Assembly (NCBI GenBank): GCA_022606425.2
Contig: JAHDVF020000863.1
Span: 62,001 to 126,000 of the forward strand
Direction: 5' to 3'
Source: Lepidostoma basale
Lineage: Eukaryota > Arthropoda > Insecta > Trichoptera > Lepidostomatidae
DNA: 64,000 nt
Made by a program: the position numbers and the translations under genes. The notes under the pieces were generated by a model. It worked only from the letters and a program-made list of their open reading frames with translations, did no database searches and had not been told where the DNA came from. Position 1 is the first letter of the stretch, and the number at the start of each line of letters is the position of its first letter. Shown here one piece after another: positions 18,513 through 27,784 of the stretch.

Positions 18513-20228
18513 CCCTAGAAGCATTATCTATATAAGAGGTACACAAAGCCTAAACATACGTCTCAGAGACGTACACATATAAATGACACTCTGTAGGCAA
18601 AAATATACCTATTTTAGGTAAATTATTTTAAGGAAATGTAGGTTAGGAAATAAACTAACAATAAAATCATTGTTATCAATTAAAATACGATCACAGATCT
18701 TTATTATAAAGAAATTTAATATTATTGTTAAATTCTCAAACAAAAAAAATGACTTCTGAAAAATCAACTAAAACATATATTTTTTTTATATAAACTATTC
18801 AGTATTTTTTTAAATCTTCTTCTTAGGACACACATTAAACACAATCAGACTTTAAGTGACTAGTAATAATTTAAATGCAGTCTACACACACATCAAATTT
18901 ATGCTCGCTACATACCTACTGACTTTTTACATTTACGGCTCACTAATTTTGACATTCTTTTTTTTTTTGTACGAACAAAATGCGCAATATTTACGTTTTT
19001 TTGGCTCTGGTTCTTCTGCTTGGTGTTCATTACTTGAATTTGTAGGTTTTATGAGAATTTGACTTATATTGTCTCGCAAAGATCGTTTCAAAGTCGGTGC
19101 TTCAATTCTCTTCTCCATCCAAGGCGTGACCAAATCTGTGCTGAGTCGCTTTATAAATTCTCTTCTGTTCAACGGTTTTTTATTGTTCCTGATCATGTTG
19201 GCCACAAATTAGAGTATAATTTACAAAGGCCATGTTTAAAATTCCATAAAATACAGCCATAGGCCATCTATTAGTCTTGCGGCTGCACGACATTGAGGAG
19301 CACATTTGGTCGAATGAGTCTACCCCGCCTTTGGTTTGGTTATAGAACATAATCATGTTAGGTTTGCCACTTGAATAATCAATTACTGGATTTTCATCGC
19401 AGGAGGATAAGAGGTAAACCATATTTGCAGGTTTGGGCTTATACGATACCAGTGTCAGGGGGCCATCATAACAGAACATAGAGCTACCAACAGGCCGAGA
19501 TCTCGAGTTTTTCAATTGTTCTGGGACTTCTCGTTTATTCGATCGTAAAGTGCCCACTATGGTCAAATTATAAGGTTGTTGTTATAAGTTTTTGGCTAGA
19601 GGAACATATGTAAACCAATTGCCGCAGGTTATGTTTCTGTTCGATCGATGAATAGTCGTCGACAATTTCTTCATATAATATTCGCCAAGTGGCATCCCTC
19701 CAGTATTTGTGCTCCTGCCTATATATGGATCAGCGTCAATAATATATTTGGAGGTTGCATCACACATCATCGAAAATTTGATGCCGTATTTATCCGGCTT
19801 GTTTGGTTTTGTGGTCTACAATAATCTCGTTATCCTCGACTTCAGAAGCCGAATCTCCCAAAGATAAATGATCTTCCTCGTTTAAAATTTGCAAAATATC
19901 GCCACTGTCTAAGTTATTAAACCGTGATATATTGTTATCTAAAAAAAACGACAAAGAAAGATATAAAATACACGAAAAATTAACAAAAGTTAAATCGTAT
20001 AAACTTGTACAAAGTTACACAAAGCCTAAACATACGTCTCGCAGGCGTGCAGTACCTCAATAAGTCAAAAATGGCGGGACATACCTTAACGACACAGGAA
20101 CCTTCCGCTAGTTCCTATCAGCCACTGAGTTGGCTAAAAAGCACGTGGAGCTAGCTTCAACCGTTAAAAAGAGACAAAGAATTTTCGAATACGTGTACGC
20201 CTCGCAGGCGTAGATTAGGCTTTTAGGG
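18513..20228 (-). mobile_element. piggyBac-superfamily element, degenerate
   Basis: The ends CCCTAGAAGC (18513-) and GCTTTTAGGG (20219-20228) are inverted and flanked by TTAA at 18509-18512 and 20229-20232, the piggyBac target duplication. Subterminal copies of ACACAAAGCCTAAACATACG lie at 18540 and 20016, each next to a palindrome-like ACGTCTC.(GC)AG.CGT block. A further CGCCTCGCAGGCG sits near 20199-20211. Length is 1716 bp against about 2.4 kb for intact relatives, so it is internally deleted. Confidence 0.85.
18871..19935 (-). pseudogene. piggyBac transposase pseudogene (IFP2-like)
   Basis: Intact relatives cut and paste DNA at TTAA through an RNase H-like DDD domain and a C-terminal Cys-rich domain. 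Here the upstream piece (about 19935-19810) is acidic: NNLDSGDILQILNEED and SASEVEDNEIIVD. It is joined by a deletion or frameshift to DKYGIKFSMMCDATSKY (19800-19750), so most of the N-terminal and DNA-binding part is missing. Then come GGMPLGEYYMKKL, RNITCGNWFTYVPLAKN, an in-frame TAA at 19584-19582, NKREVPEQLKNSRSRPVGSS, GGVDSFDQMCSSMSCSRKTN, a frameshift near 19190, and APTLKRSLRDNIS. Two more frameshifts in A runs precede a Cys/His-rich end (VCSEHKF, DVCVDC) and a stop at 18873-18871. The TTTTTTTTAG before the first piece could be a splice acceptor. Confidence 0.85.
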
Positions 20229-20280
20229 TTAACAGTATAAAAATCAATATTTAGATGGAGCTTTACATTATTTTACACGT

Positions 20281-21026
20281 TAAAAATACATTCTGATTTT
20301 GAAAATTTGGTTTGGTTCATGTGGTGCGGTGCTCCTGTAAATTTGGAGATATTTCGTGTATAAGTGAATTATTTTGGTCAATTTAACTGTTGCCGCACTT
20401 TATAATAGTTAATTGTGACACGTAATACGTTTGTACTGTTTTGCTGTTAAAATTATATTAGTTTTATCGTTTTTATAAAGAATTTTGACAGGTGTAAAAA
20501 TAAATTTTTCATTTGTTCCAATAACAATTTGAATAATTTCTTCAATATTATTTTTAAGTTCTTGCTGGTAAAGTGCCTAATTACAGCTAATTTAAAAAAA
20601 CGGTGGATACGTGTAACATAAATTAAATAAACACAAAAGTCCGGATCGTCCATGTCAACATGTGCAACATCGAGAAAAACATTATGTGTTATTACATTAT
20701 GTGCTAAATTAAAATTGTGGATTCGTGGAACATAAACTAAATAGACAATATGTGCACCATCTAAAAATAACATTTTGTGTTAAATTATTATTATTTTATT
20801 TTATATCATTGTATTTTATATTATTTATTTTGTGGTTGTTGGACGATCGAAGTGTGCGCGGGAGATGCCTATTGGTGTCGATGAGGTTCGCAACCCATCA
20901 CACCGCGCCTCCCGCGGGGCGAAATGAGAAGGATGGAGTGCCGCATCGGTAAAAGTGTGACAGTCCATTCTTTCTGCCTACCCTTTCGGGGAGACGGCGT
21001 GATGGGTAATAAGTTAGTTAGTTTTA
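20281..21026 (+). mobile_element. SINE2, long form
   Basis: The 3' part (20865-21026) is the structured block GATGAGGTTCGCAACCCATC through the LINE-1-type tail (GGCGTGATGGGTAATAAGTTAGTTAG). Upstream, 20281-20640 is the minus-strand counterpart of the open frame at 9252-9567 (here broken), and 20700-20860 matches the AT-rich leader of the copy at 8971. A partial direct repeat (GAACATAAATTAAATA, then GAACATAAACTAAATAG) occurs at about 20620 and 20728. Confidence 0.7.
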
Positions 21027-21029
21027 AAA

Positions 21030-21760
21030 ATACATTAATTACACAATATATTTATTATCATAACAAGATTCTCTTTTTCATCAAGTATAATTTATGAAAT
21101 AAAGGTTTTTAATAATTCTATCGTAATATTTTTAAACATTTTATTTTTATAAATAATTAAATGAGTCACTAAAGGTATTTAGTGGACATGATTACTCTAA
21201 CTTTATTCGGAATCTAGTTAACCTGAATACATATTCTCGTATGAAAATTCTATTTCAGTATAACCCCTGTGGTATATGTTAAGCAAAAAATGCTAAAAAT
21301 ATTGCTTGCATAAGTCCGGAACTGAGTTGGCTTCCGGTTTATGGATACAAAAAATCGTACCTAATCACCCAAACACGCTTATGTTTGGTTTCCGGAAAAT
21401 TCTTCGTTTATAAATATGTTACTTTCAAATATGATTGAAAAAAATAAGCTTTAATAATGTTAAGCTTTTGTTTTCATTATGTTTAAATGATACAATCGTA
21501 TATGTGCTAAAAAGTTTTTTTTTTATTACGATATTACAAATTGTTTTCTTGTAAACGTTAATAATAAAGTGATTTCTTTGATGATTTTTTTAATTAATTA
21601 AAAAATATCACTTTGGAACTCCCCAACGATAACGCCTTAAGTTTATCAATAAAAATTATGTGTGTTTCTGGTCCTAGGTGAGCCGTTTTATTATTGTCTG
21701 TTTTCTCAATTTAAAAGTAGAATTAAGCACCATTTTTTTTGTTTCTCATAAAAAATATAT
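21030..21760. other. No gene seen
   Basis: AT-rich sequence without coding or known repeat signatures. Confidence 0.4.
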
Positions 21761-21764
21761 ACTC

Positions 21765-22215
21765 CATTGTTTTGGCCGAAATAACTATTAACCGTTAAAA
21801 TATAATACGCTGTTTATGGTATTAACTGACTATTAATGGAATTAATAGTTTGTGGTATTAATTATTTATGATATTAACTGACTATTAAACTATTAACTAT
21901 TGAACTATAAAACGCTGTTAATGGTATAACAATTTTTATTTTGAACTACATCTGTTTCGTCAAACGATGTTGCCATCATCAAGTGTGACAATAATTTATT
22001 CAACTGTTAAAATTAATTTTCGTGATTATTCGAACTATTTGCATTTGTTCCAATATCAATTTGGATAATTTTTTTTAAAGCATTTTAGTTAAGCGGTTGA
22101 ATAAATTATTGTAACACCTGATGATGTCAACATAGGTTGACGAAATAGCTGTCATGAAAAAACAAACGTGATACCATTAAAAGCATTTTATATTTTAACA
22201 GTTAATAAAAATACT
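21765..22215. repeat. HH-C inverted pair
   Basis: The left arm starts TCCATTGTTTTGGCCGAAAT (21763-) and has a decayed minus-strand ribozyme at about 21950-21987 (CUUGAUGA, GAAA, CAGAUG). The right arm has a good plus-strand ribozyme at 22118-22153. A small tandem reiteration of TTAACTGACTATTAA units lies in the left arm (21823-21900). Confidence 0.7.
22118..22153 (+). ncRNA. Hammerhead ribozyme (HH-C)
   Basis: The core CUGAUGA is at 22118-22124, extra U at 22125, stem II a perfect GUCAAC/GUUGAC with loop AUAG (22126-22141), GAAA at 22142-22145, stem III UAGCUG (one change from CAGCUG) and UC at 22152-22153. Confidence 0.7.
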
Positions 22216-22219
22216 ACAA

Positions 22220-22900
22220 TAGTAGTAGAAAATCTATTTTTTTATATTGAGTTGTTATTCAAGTGAGTAAGAAAATATATATATTAAAACGAACACAAAT
22301 TTCTTTACGTAAACACCGAACTATCTTTTGTTTCCTTGAATTGCTATGAACACAGAACTATGTAGTGTTGCCTGTTTTAACAAAACCACTAAATGTATAG
22401 CAGGTACTCGTACCTACCTAAGAATGCGTATATGCTGTGTAAGTGAGATGATAAAAAAGCTCGCTACAGCAGACACAAAGAGAGTAGGAATTCTATTATG
22501 AGTTTCACGGCTGGAGTACGGGGAATACAGGGAGTACAGGGGAAGAAAGCGGATGTATAACAGGGTAATGGTGAAATTTTTCGGCCGGGTTACTTTGTAA
22601 TTTGCGAGAAACTACCCTTTATGTGTGGCATACACGGTGTTTCGAAAAATTTCTTGAATAAAGCGTGGCTATTTCTCTTGTAAAAGTTTAAAAACTCTTT
22701 AATTTAACTCTACGTTGAAAATTATATGTCAAAGCATATGAAAATCTATAACCGAAAGTATTAAAAATAAAAAATAATATTTATTAATTTATGAATTAGT
22801 TAAAACGCCCAATTTTTTAATTTTATTTTATGATCTATTGCAACCTGAAGAATAAGCATTTGATGTTTATTTATATATATTTTTTATTCATATGAAACAC
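22220..22900. other. No gene; possibly single-copy DNA
   Basis: The part 22370-22640 has mixed composition (GGAGTACGGGGAATACAGGG at about 22514) and no match elsewhere in the window. I find no convincing coding frame. Confidence 0.35.
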
Positions 22901-22904
22901 TCAA

Positions 22905-23155
22905 TTTTTGGTTCATTCAATATTTGATTAATTTGATATTGCCACGTTCAACTCGCTCTTCCAGTATTTTGACTTCAATTTACATCGTTAAAATATACTG
23001 TTTCTTCTTTCTTCATTCATTCTTTCCGTGTGTCCAAACCATCTTGATGTTCTTATTCATTATTTTATCCTTCTTTTGCCAGTTTCATGCATCGCATCCA
23101 TACATAAGTGTCGGTACAAGAACAAGATTTTGCACTGCCTTTATATTTTTTTGAA
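22905..23155 (-). mobile_element. LINE-1 fragment
   Basis: The plus-strand text GATTAATTTGATATTGCCACG, TTCATTCATTCTTTCCGTGTG and CTTCTTTTGCCAGTTTCATG is the complement of LINE-1 RT C-terminal sequence (KTWHDQI, RMEE, WQKKDE). The 3' end is missing. Confidence 0.65.
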
Positions 23156-23224
23156 AAAGCTTTTTAAGTACACCACCACCATTTACTAAGTTGCCTGCAA
23201 CTTGTAATAGCTTTAACATTGCTT

Positions 23225-23275
23225 AAACGAAGCTTTGTTACAAGCGAAACCGGTTGGCGACAAATGTGATTACGA
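23225..23275 (+). repeat. HH-G hammerhead relic
   Basis: Stem II GCUUU/ACAAGC, GAAA, stem III CCGG, UU and GGCG are in order at about 23231-23260. The core is lost (AAACGA where CUGAGGA is expected). Confidence 0.45.
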
Positions 23276-23534
23276 TTTTGCGGTTTTCATTTGTATTTTC
23301 ACATTCTATAAAAGTGTGGCTTAGAGTTTATGAACGCCACGATAAAATACTCCAATGATAAAACAAGTAGTATTTTGTGTGAAATCCGAGTTCACAGCTA
23401 CAAACAATCTAGATACCATCTTCAAACACGTATTTTGCATTCGAATGGCATGTAAGCCCAGACGTGGTAATGCAAATGCTGAAATTTATCATGTTTTATC
23501 GAGCAGCCACGTTTTCAGGGTGCGGGTACTGAGG

Positions 23535-23615
23535 CACGAGTAGCTCAGTGCGTAGTTTGCGTGTCGGCGGTGGGCTGACACGTGACATGACACGGGTCGG
23601 ACGCGAATCTCCGGC
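23535..23615 (+). repeat. tRNA-like SINE head candidate
   Basis: CACGAGTAGCTCAGTGCGTAG (23536-) resembles an A box in a D-arm, and about 50 bases later GGACGCGAATCTCC resembles a decayed B box. No paralogue is visible in the window, so this is tentative. It is not a functional tRNA. Confidence 0.3.
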
Positions 23616-23930
23616 AAAACATTGACAACTTTACACTACCGTGGACTTGTTTCTGGTAATGCTGAATTAATTTGGGAGTTTGGGTAGCTCTAAATGTTAC
23701 ACTAATATTAATTTTGTACGAGGACTTTGTGGTTTTCCATAATAATTAGGCCATGTTTGTGAAATATCAATGATTGATAAATCATCGATTTTTCATTATT
23801 AATTTATAGAGGTTTAGAGAGAAGTTTGACACATTCGGATTTTGGATATTTTATACCATAAATTAAAGTTGTTAATTTTTTTTAACAAAATAAAAATCAG
23901 TAAAAAACACGTGATTAATATTGCGTTTTT
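23616..23930. other. No gene seen
   Basis: AT-rich sequence with nothing recognised. Confidence 0.4.
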
Positions 23931-23934
23931 TTAG

Positions 23935-24260
23935 TAAACTAACTAACCAACTAACCATCACGCGGTCTCGCCAAAAGGGTAGGCAGAAAAAATGGACTGC
24001 CACACTTTTCTTTCCTGACGTATTTCTCTCGATTCCTCAACATTCATACATCGTGTCATTCACGCGCGTCGATTTCTCTGACTCCTCCCATGGCCGACAT
24101 TCAATGTTTGATTTATTTGATCGTGCCACGTTTTCCTCGGTCTTCCTCTATTTCTAGTTCCATTTACATCGTTAACATATAATTTTTTACCATTCTTTCT
24201 TCATTCATTCTTTCCATATGCCCAAACTATTTTTATTTCCATATGTTCCAAACCATTTTA
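23935..24260 (-). mobile_element. LINE-1 3' copy
   Basis: The tail (complement AACTAACTAACCAACTAACC at 23938-) is followed by the complement of GGCAGTCCATT, the RACMTRCMNVEE region, GHEESEK-like and KTWHDQIN. Translation is broken. Confidence 0.75.
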
Positions 24261-24324
24261 GTATTTTTTTTAAATAATATTTTATACGATTTTATTTTGT
24301 AAAACGTTTTGAATAAATAAATGT

Positions 24325-24575
24325 AGAAATAATGGTACACAAATTATATGTAAACAACGTGAACGGAACTGGAAACAGATGAATTCCAAGGAAAACGTGG
24401 CACGATCAAATATTGAATGTCAGCCACGTGAGGAGTCGGAGAAATCGACGTGCGTGGATGAAACAATGTATGAATGTTGAGGAATCCCGAAAAGTAAGTC
24501 AGGAAAGAAATGTGTGACAGTATATTATTTCTGTCAACCCCTTCGGGGATACGGCGAGACGGTTAATATTAGTTA
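24325..24575 (+). mobile_element. LINE-1 3' copy
   Basis: ATGGTACACAAATTATATG, AGGAAAACGTGGCACGATCA and CCCCTTCGGGGATACGGCG followed by a decayed TTAATATTAGTTAATAT tail give the LINE-1 end in the plus sense, head-to-head with the preceding copy. Confidence 0.75.
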
Positions 24576-24652
24576 ATATAAGAGGGTTGTTCCTACTGTG
24601 TGGTGGAAGCCCAGCTTTTCGCTTTTCATTTTTCTTGAAATCATAAAACACT

Positions 24653-24852
24653 AACTAACTAACCATCACACCGTTTCCCCGAAGGGGTGGGTAGAGAGGA
24701 TGGACCACCATACTGTTGTTTCCTGACATAACATTCGCATCTATTCTACATCCTCAAATTATGACACGCACGCTCGTTGATTGTTCTTACTTCGAACATG
24801 GCCACCTTTCAGAAATCGATTAATTTGGTCATGCCAAGTCTTCTTTCTCAAT
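24653..24852 (-). mobile_element. LINE-1 3' copy, split by LINE-2
   Basis: ACTAACTAACCATCACACCG with CCCCGAAGGGGT (complement of the hairpin) begins the copy. It continues to about 24850, is interrupted by a LINE-2 copy, and resumes at 25270-25345 (TTCATTCCGTATGTCTAAAC). Confidence 0.75.
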
Positions 24853-24854
24853 TC

Positions 24855-25262
24855 ACATTACTTTATATATACATGACATACGGAATCGAAGCAAGACCAG
24901 ACACTGTCAGAACCAAACATCTCCTTAGAGTAACAACAATGAGAACATTGCGACATATTGTGGGTAGAACCCTTAGATTTAGGATACCCAATGAAAAAAT
25001 TCGATTATCCTCCGAAATTGAAGACATAGTGAGATGCAGTAGGCAGAGAAGACGATTCTGGAGGTACCACATCGAGAGAATGAATCCAGCAAAAAAAAAT
25101 TGTATCGTGATGCACGAGACTCCAGAGGGCCGTCGACCACCTGGACGACTGCCAAAGAGATGGAGAGAAGGCTGGTCGTCTTCATCACAGGAAGAAAGTT
25201 GATATCCTGCATAAACAGATCGCAAGATCTACAATCAGAAATAGTAGAAGAAGAAGATTACT
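24855..25262 (+). pseudogene. LINE-2 3' copy inserted in LINE-1
   Basis: A 141-codon frame ending at 25202 reads YGIEARPDTVRTKHLL, then EIEDIVRCSRQRRRFWRYH, then RRPPGRLPKRWREGWSSSS. This is the polymerase C-terminal region shared with 32800-33405 and 52870-53700. It ends in GTAGAAGAAGAAGATTA. TTACTTTATATATA at 24847-24860 and TTACTTATATATAT at 25258-25271 look like a target duplication. Confidence 0.8.
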
Positions 25263-25269
25263 TATATAT

Positions 25270-25345
25270 ATCGTTTCAAACATTCTTACCTCATCCATTC
25301 ATTCCGTATGTCTAAACCATATTGGTGATCTTTTCTCAATTTTAT
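25270..25345 (-). mobile_element. LINE-1 continuation after LINE-2 insertion
   Basis: The complement of the LINE-1 region around MERM/SLRWFGHM resumes here. It shows that LINE-2 jumped into an older LINE-1 copy. Confidence 0.6.
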
Positions 25346-25955
25346 TTAGAACGCATTCACGCGCCTTACGTTAATTTCTAAATTCTGTTGTTTTCCGTAC
25401 ATATTATTCTATGTGATATCATTTTACGGTATTTGTCCTATATACACGAGTTTCATTAATAAGGCTTTTCTCTAGAAATTTCATTAATTTTCTAATAAAT
25501 AGAGTATTCCGTAATATAATATTTTACACACTTAACCTATTTGTTCATTTCGCTGACGGGAATAAGTAAGTTATAAATTTTCATTGTGTTCTTCACAGAG
25601 CGGGGTGTGGGGCACACAATTTGGTAATTTAATTCCCGACAGAAACTCTGAAGATAAATCTCACGGCGGAACGCGATTTATATTGAATATTAGTTTTTCA
25701 GATGCTTTGTATTCCATATTCCATATTGTCGTAAATAACAATAGAGTATTTCTAAACGTGTCAGGGTTCTATGCAAGTTCTTCGTAAGCGTTTCTTTATA
25801 AGAGAGTACCTGAGTCTTACCCTGAACTCCTCGCATAATAAGCCGACCTCTTTATCTACATATGGTACATACATTACGTGGTAGTCCTCGTATTGTACAT
25901 ATGTATTGTTCACATTTTACTATATTATATAATTAAACGCGTGAAAATACAGGAC
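25346..25955. other. No gene seen
   Basis: A 67-codon frame at 25584-25787 has no recognisable motif. It might be host DNA, but I cannot support a gene. Confidence 0.35.
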
Positions 25956-26032
25956 TGTTTTAATATAAATATTTGAAACTGTTAAATTAAATTACTTTGT
26001 TTTATGTACCACAATTGTATTTTATTTTAAGA

Positions 26033-26068
26033 GACAGCTGTTTTGTCAACCTATGTTGACATCATCAG
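26033..26068 (-). ncRNA. Hammerhead ribozyme (HH-C, left)
   Basis: On the minus strand: CUGAUGA at 26068-26062, extra U, perfect stem II GUCAAC/GUUGAC with loop AUAG, then AAAA at 26044-26041 where GAAA is expected (G12 to A), stem III CAGCUG at 26040-26035 and UC at 26034-26033. The G12 change should impair catalysis. Confidence 0.7.
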
Positions 26069-26141
26069 GTGTTACAATAATACATAAAATTTCAAATTCT
26101 CGTGATTTTTCGATTTGACATTTTATATATTATTGTAAAAC

Positions 26142-26177
26142 CTGATGATGTCAACATAGGTTGACGAAACAGCTGTC
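26142..26177 (+). ncRNA. Hammerhead ribozyme (HH-C, canonical core)
   Basis: Every conserved core position is present: CUGAUGA at 26142-26148, GAAA at 26166-26169 and UC at 26176-26177. Stem II GUCAAC (26150-26155) pairs fully with GUUGAC (26160-26165) around loop AUAG. One U (26149) lies between the core and stem II. Stem III CAGCUG (26170-26175) is a six-base palindrome with no loop, so two RNA copies could pair. Stem I, GUAAAAC against GCGUAAA, is irregular. Predicted cleavage is after C26177. This is the best candidate for activity in the window. Confidence 0.85.
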
Positions 26178-26289
26178 GCGTAAAATAAAATACTATTGTG
26201 ATACATAAAACAAAGTTATTTAATTTAACAGATAAAAATGTTAAGGTCTCATAGTGTTTCGGCAAAACAATGGACTATTCAAATATTTC

Positions 26290-26730
26290 AAAATTAAAAA
26301 GGTTTTAAAAATATTTTTTAAAGTAAGCTTATTTTTGTGGAAGCTATTTTTTATTAAACTTTGGTATTAACACTATGGATTTCCATAATATGATTTTTTA
26401 TTAATTCAGACAATATTACTTCGATTATTGAGTTTATATTCATCGTCATATTTCGCAGGTTATACGCCTTCGTCACCGAGAGAATGATATAAACAGCTAT
26501 ACAACATACATATTCGTAAGTTAGAAGAGTTTATATCATTCTCCTGAAAAAAAACAGCATTTTAATTTATAAAAATATGTCGTTATTTTTTTAAGGGTTG
26601 CGTAAACAATGAAATGAAACGACTTATTAAGTATTTATCATTGAATTAACATATGACGATGATCACGTTCGGCAGGATAATTAACACATCTTACTTATTA
26701 AAATAAATAATTTAATTAGACAGGAATTAA
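26290..26730. repeat. HH-E pair relic near 26430-26585; rest unannotated
   Basis: GAGTTTATATTCATCGTCAT and CGCCTTCGTCACCGAGAGAA (26433-26480), then TTTATATCATTCTCCTG and AAAAACAGCATTTTAATTT, follow the order of an HH-E pair. The ribozymes are decayed beyond function. Confidence 0.4.
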
Positions 26731-26732
26731 CA

Positions 26733-26800
26733 GTGTGGCGTTCCATTCTTTCTGCTTACTGCTTCGGGCGGGAAGGCGTGGTAGTGAGTTCGTTAGTTAA
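26733..26800 (+). mobile_element. LINE-1/SINE2 tail fragment
   Basis: CAGTGTGGCGTTCCATTCTT then GCTTCGGGCGGGAAGGCGTG and GTTCGTTAGTTA are the common 3' end of LINE-1 and SINE2, with nothing upstream to tell which. Confidence 0.6.
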
Positions 26801-27395
26801 GTACATTAAAAAAAATTAAGTCAAAATTTTAAAAAGAGGTATTTGTTTGGAGAAAGCTTTATGTTAAATATGATTTTTTTAAATAACTATAATAAAATAT
26901 TTGTCATAATACTTAGGTATAATTTAAAAGGTTTAAGTGTATTAACTTAACTATGATATAATTTATTTTCTGTATTTGATGAAAAAAAGTAGAAGTATTT
27001 GATGAAAAAAAGTAAAAGTAGATTGCTTAAGAATTAGGAGGAATAAAAGCATGTGAAAGAGTTTTCTTGCCAACATTTCTACACCTTGTATTTCAATGGG
27101 ATCAATGCTAATAATAATATAATTTTCTTTTGTTTTCAGAGGTAAGAGACCAGATAGTCATTTGACATCACGTGGGTGGCTGGGGCAAGTAGAAACGTTT
27201 TTTTATACTCGTACCATACACGTATAAAAAATGTGCGGATTTCACTTCATAAAGTTCATAGATCACAATTGAAAAAGTTTTTACCTTTTTTAAATCAACT
27301 TTAATCTATTTTCCTAGTCAAAATAACTTGTTCATATTATATTTTCATAAATATTATATGTGAAATTGTTTAAATAAATGTTAAAATTTAATACA
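26801..27395. other. No gene seen
   Basis: AT-rich sequence. GTATTTGATGAAAAAAAGTA is duplicated in tandem at about 26976-27014. Confidence 0.4.
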
Positions 27396-27445
27396 CTGTT
27401 ATAATTGTCATTTCGTTTCACGATTTATTTAAATGAATTTGTAGT

Positions 27446-27481
27446 GACAGCTGTTTCGCCAATCTATGTTGGCATCATCAG
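27446..27481 (-). ncRNA. Hammerhead ribozyme (HH-C variant, left)
   Basis: On the minus strand: CUGAUGA at 27481-27475, extra U, stem II GCCAA/UUGGC (27473-27469 with 27462-27458), GAAA at 27457-27454, stem III CAGCUG and UC at 27447-27446. Compared with the usual GUCAA/UUGAC, the second pair changed from U-A to C-G on both sides, a compensatory change. Confidence 0.8.
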
Positions 27482-27512
27482 GTGTTACAAATAATCGAGT
27501 TGTTTGTAACAC

Positions 27513-27548
27513 CTGATGATACCAAAATAATTTGGCGAAACAGCTATT
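27513..27548 (+). ncRNA. Hammerhead ribozyme (HH-C variant, right)
   Basis: The core CUGAUGA is at 27513-27519, extra U, then stem II CCAAA/UUUGG extended differently from the left copy, GAAA at 27537-27540, stem III CAGCUA (one mismatch) and UU at 27547-27548. Confidence 0.65.
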
Positions 27549-27784
27549 GCGACAAACTCATTTAAATAAATCGTGATATGTAATCACTGTTTAATATTTT
27601 ATAATGTTGAAGTATCATGGTGTCTCGGCCAAAACAATGGATTATGAAATCGTTTATTTTCATTCGATGATTAAAACTAATGTCATAACTACTTGTTATA
27701 AAGAATTTGAGTTTTTTTTTATACTTTGATACAAATCCATTACTTGGAGGTTTTGACATATTTTTAAATAAAATTAAACACTTT

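Larger units (their letters stand above)
25960..26285. repeat. HH-C inverted pair, best preserved
   Basis: Two HH-C units point outward. The left body is complementary to GCGTAAAATAAAATACTATT in the right body, and both continue to GTTATTTAATTTAACAG and (right) CAAAACAATGGACTATT at 26262-26278. The spacer between the two ribozymes is about 73 bp and starts and ends with GGTGTTACAATAAT-like and ATTATTGTAAAACC sequence, itself an inverted repeat. Confidence 0.85.
27400..27645. repeat. HH-C pair with variant stem II
   Basis: Two outward ribozymes are separated by only ~30 bp. Bodies differ from other HH-C copies (ATTTATTTAAATGA in both arms). The right unit ends GTCTCGGCCAAAACAATGGA (27622-), the HH-C terminus. 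Confidence 0.75.
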
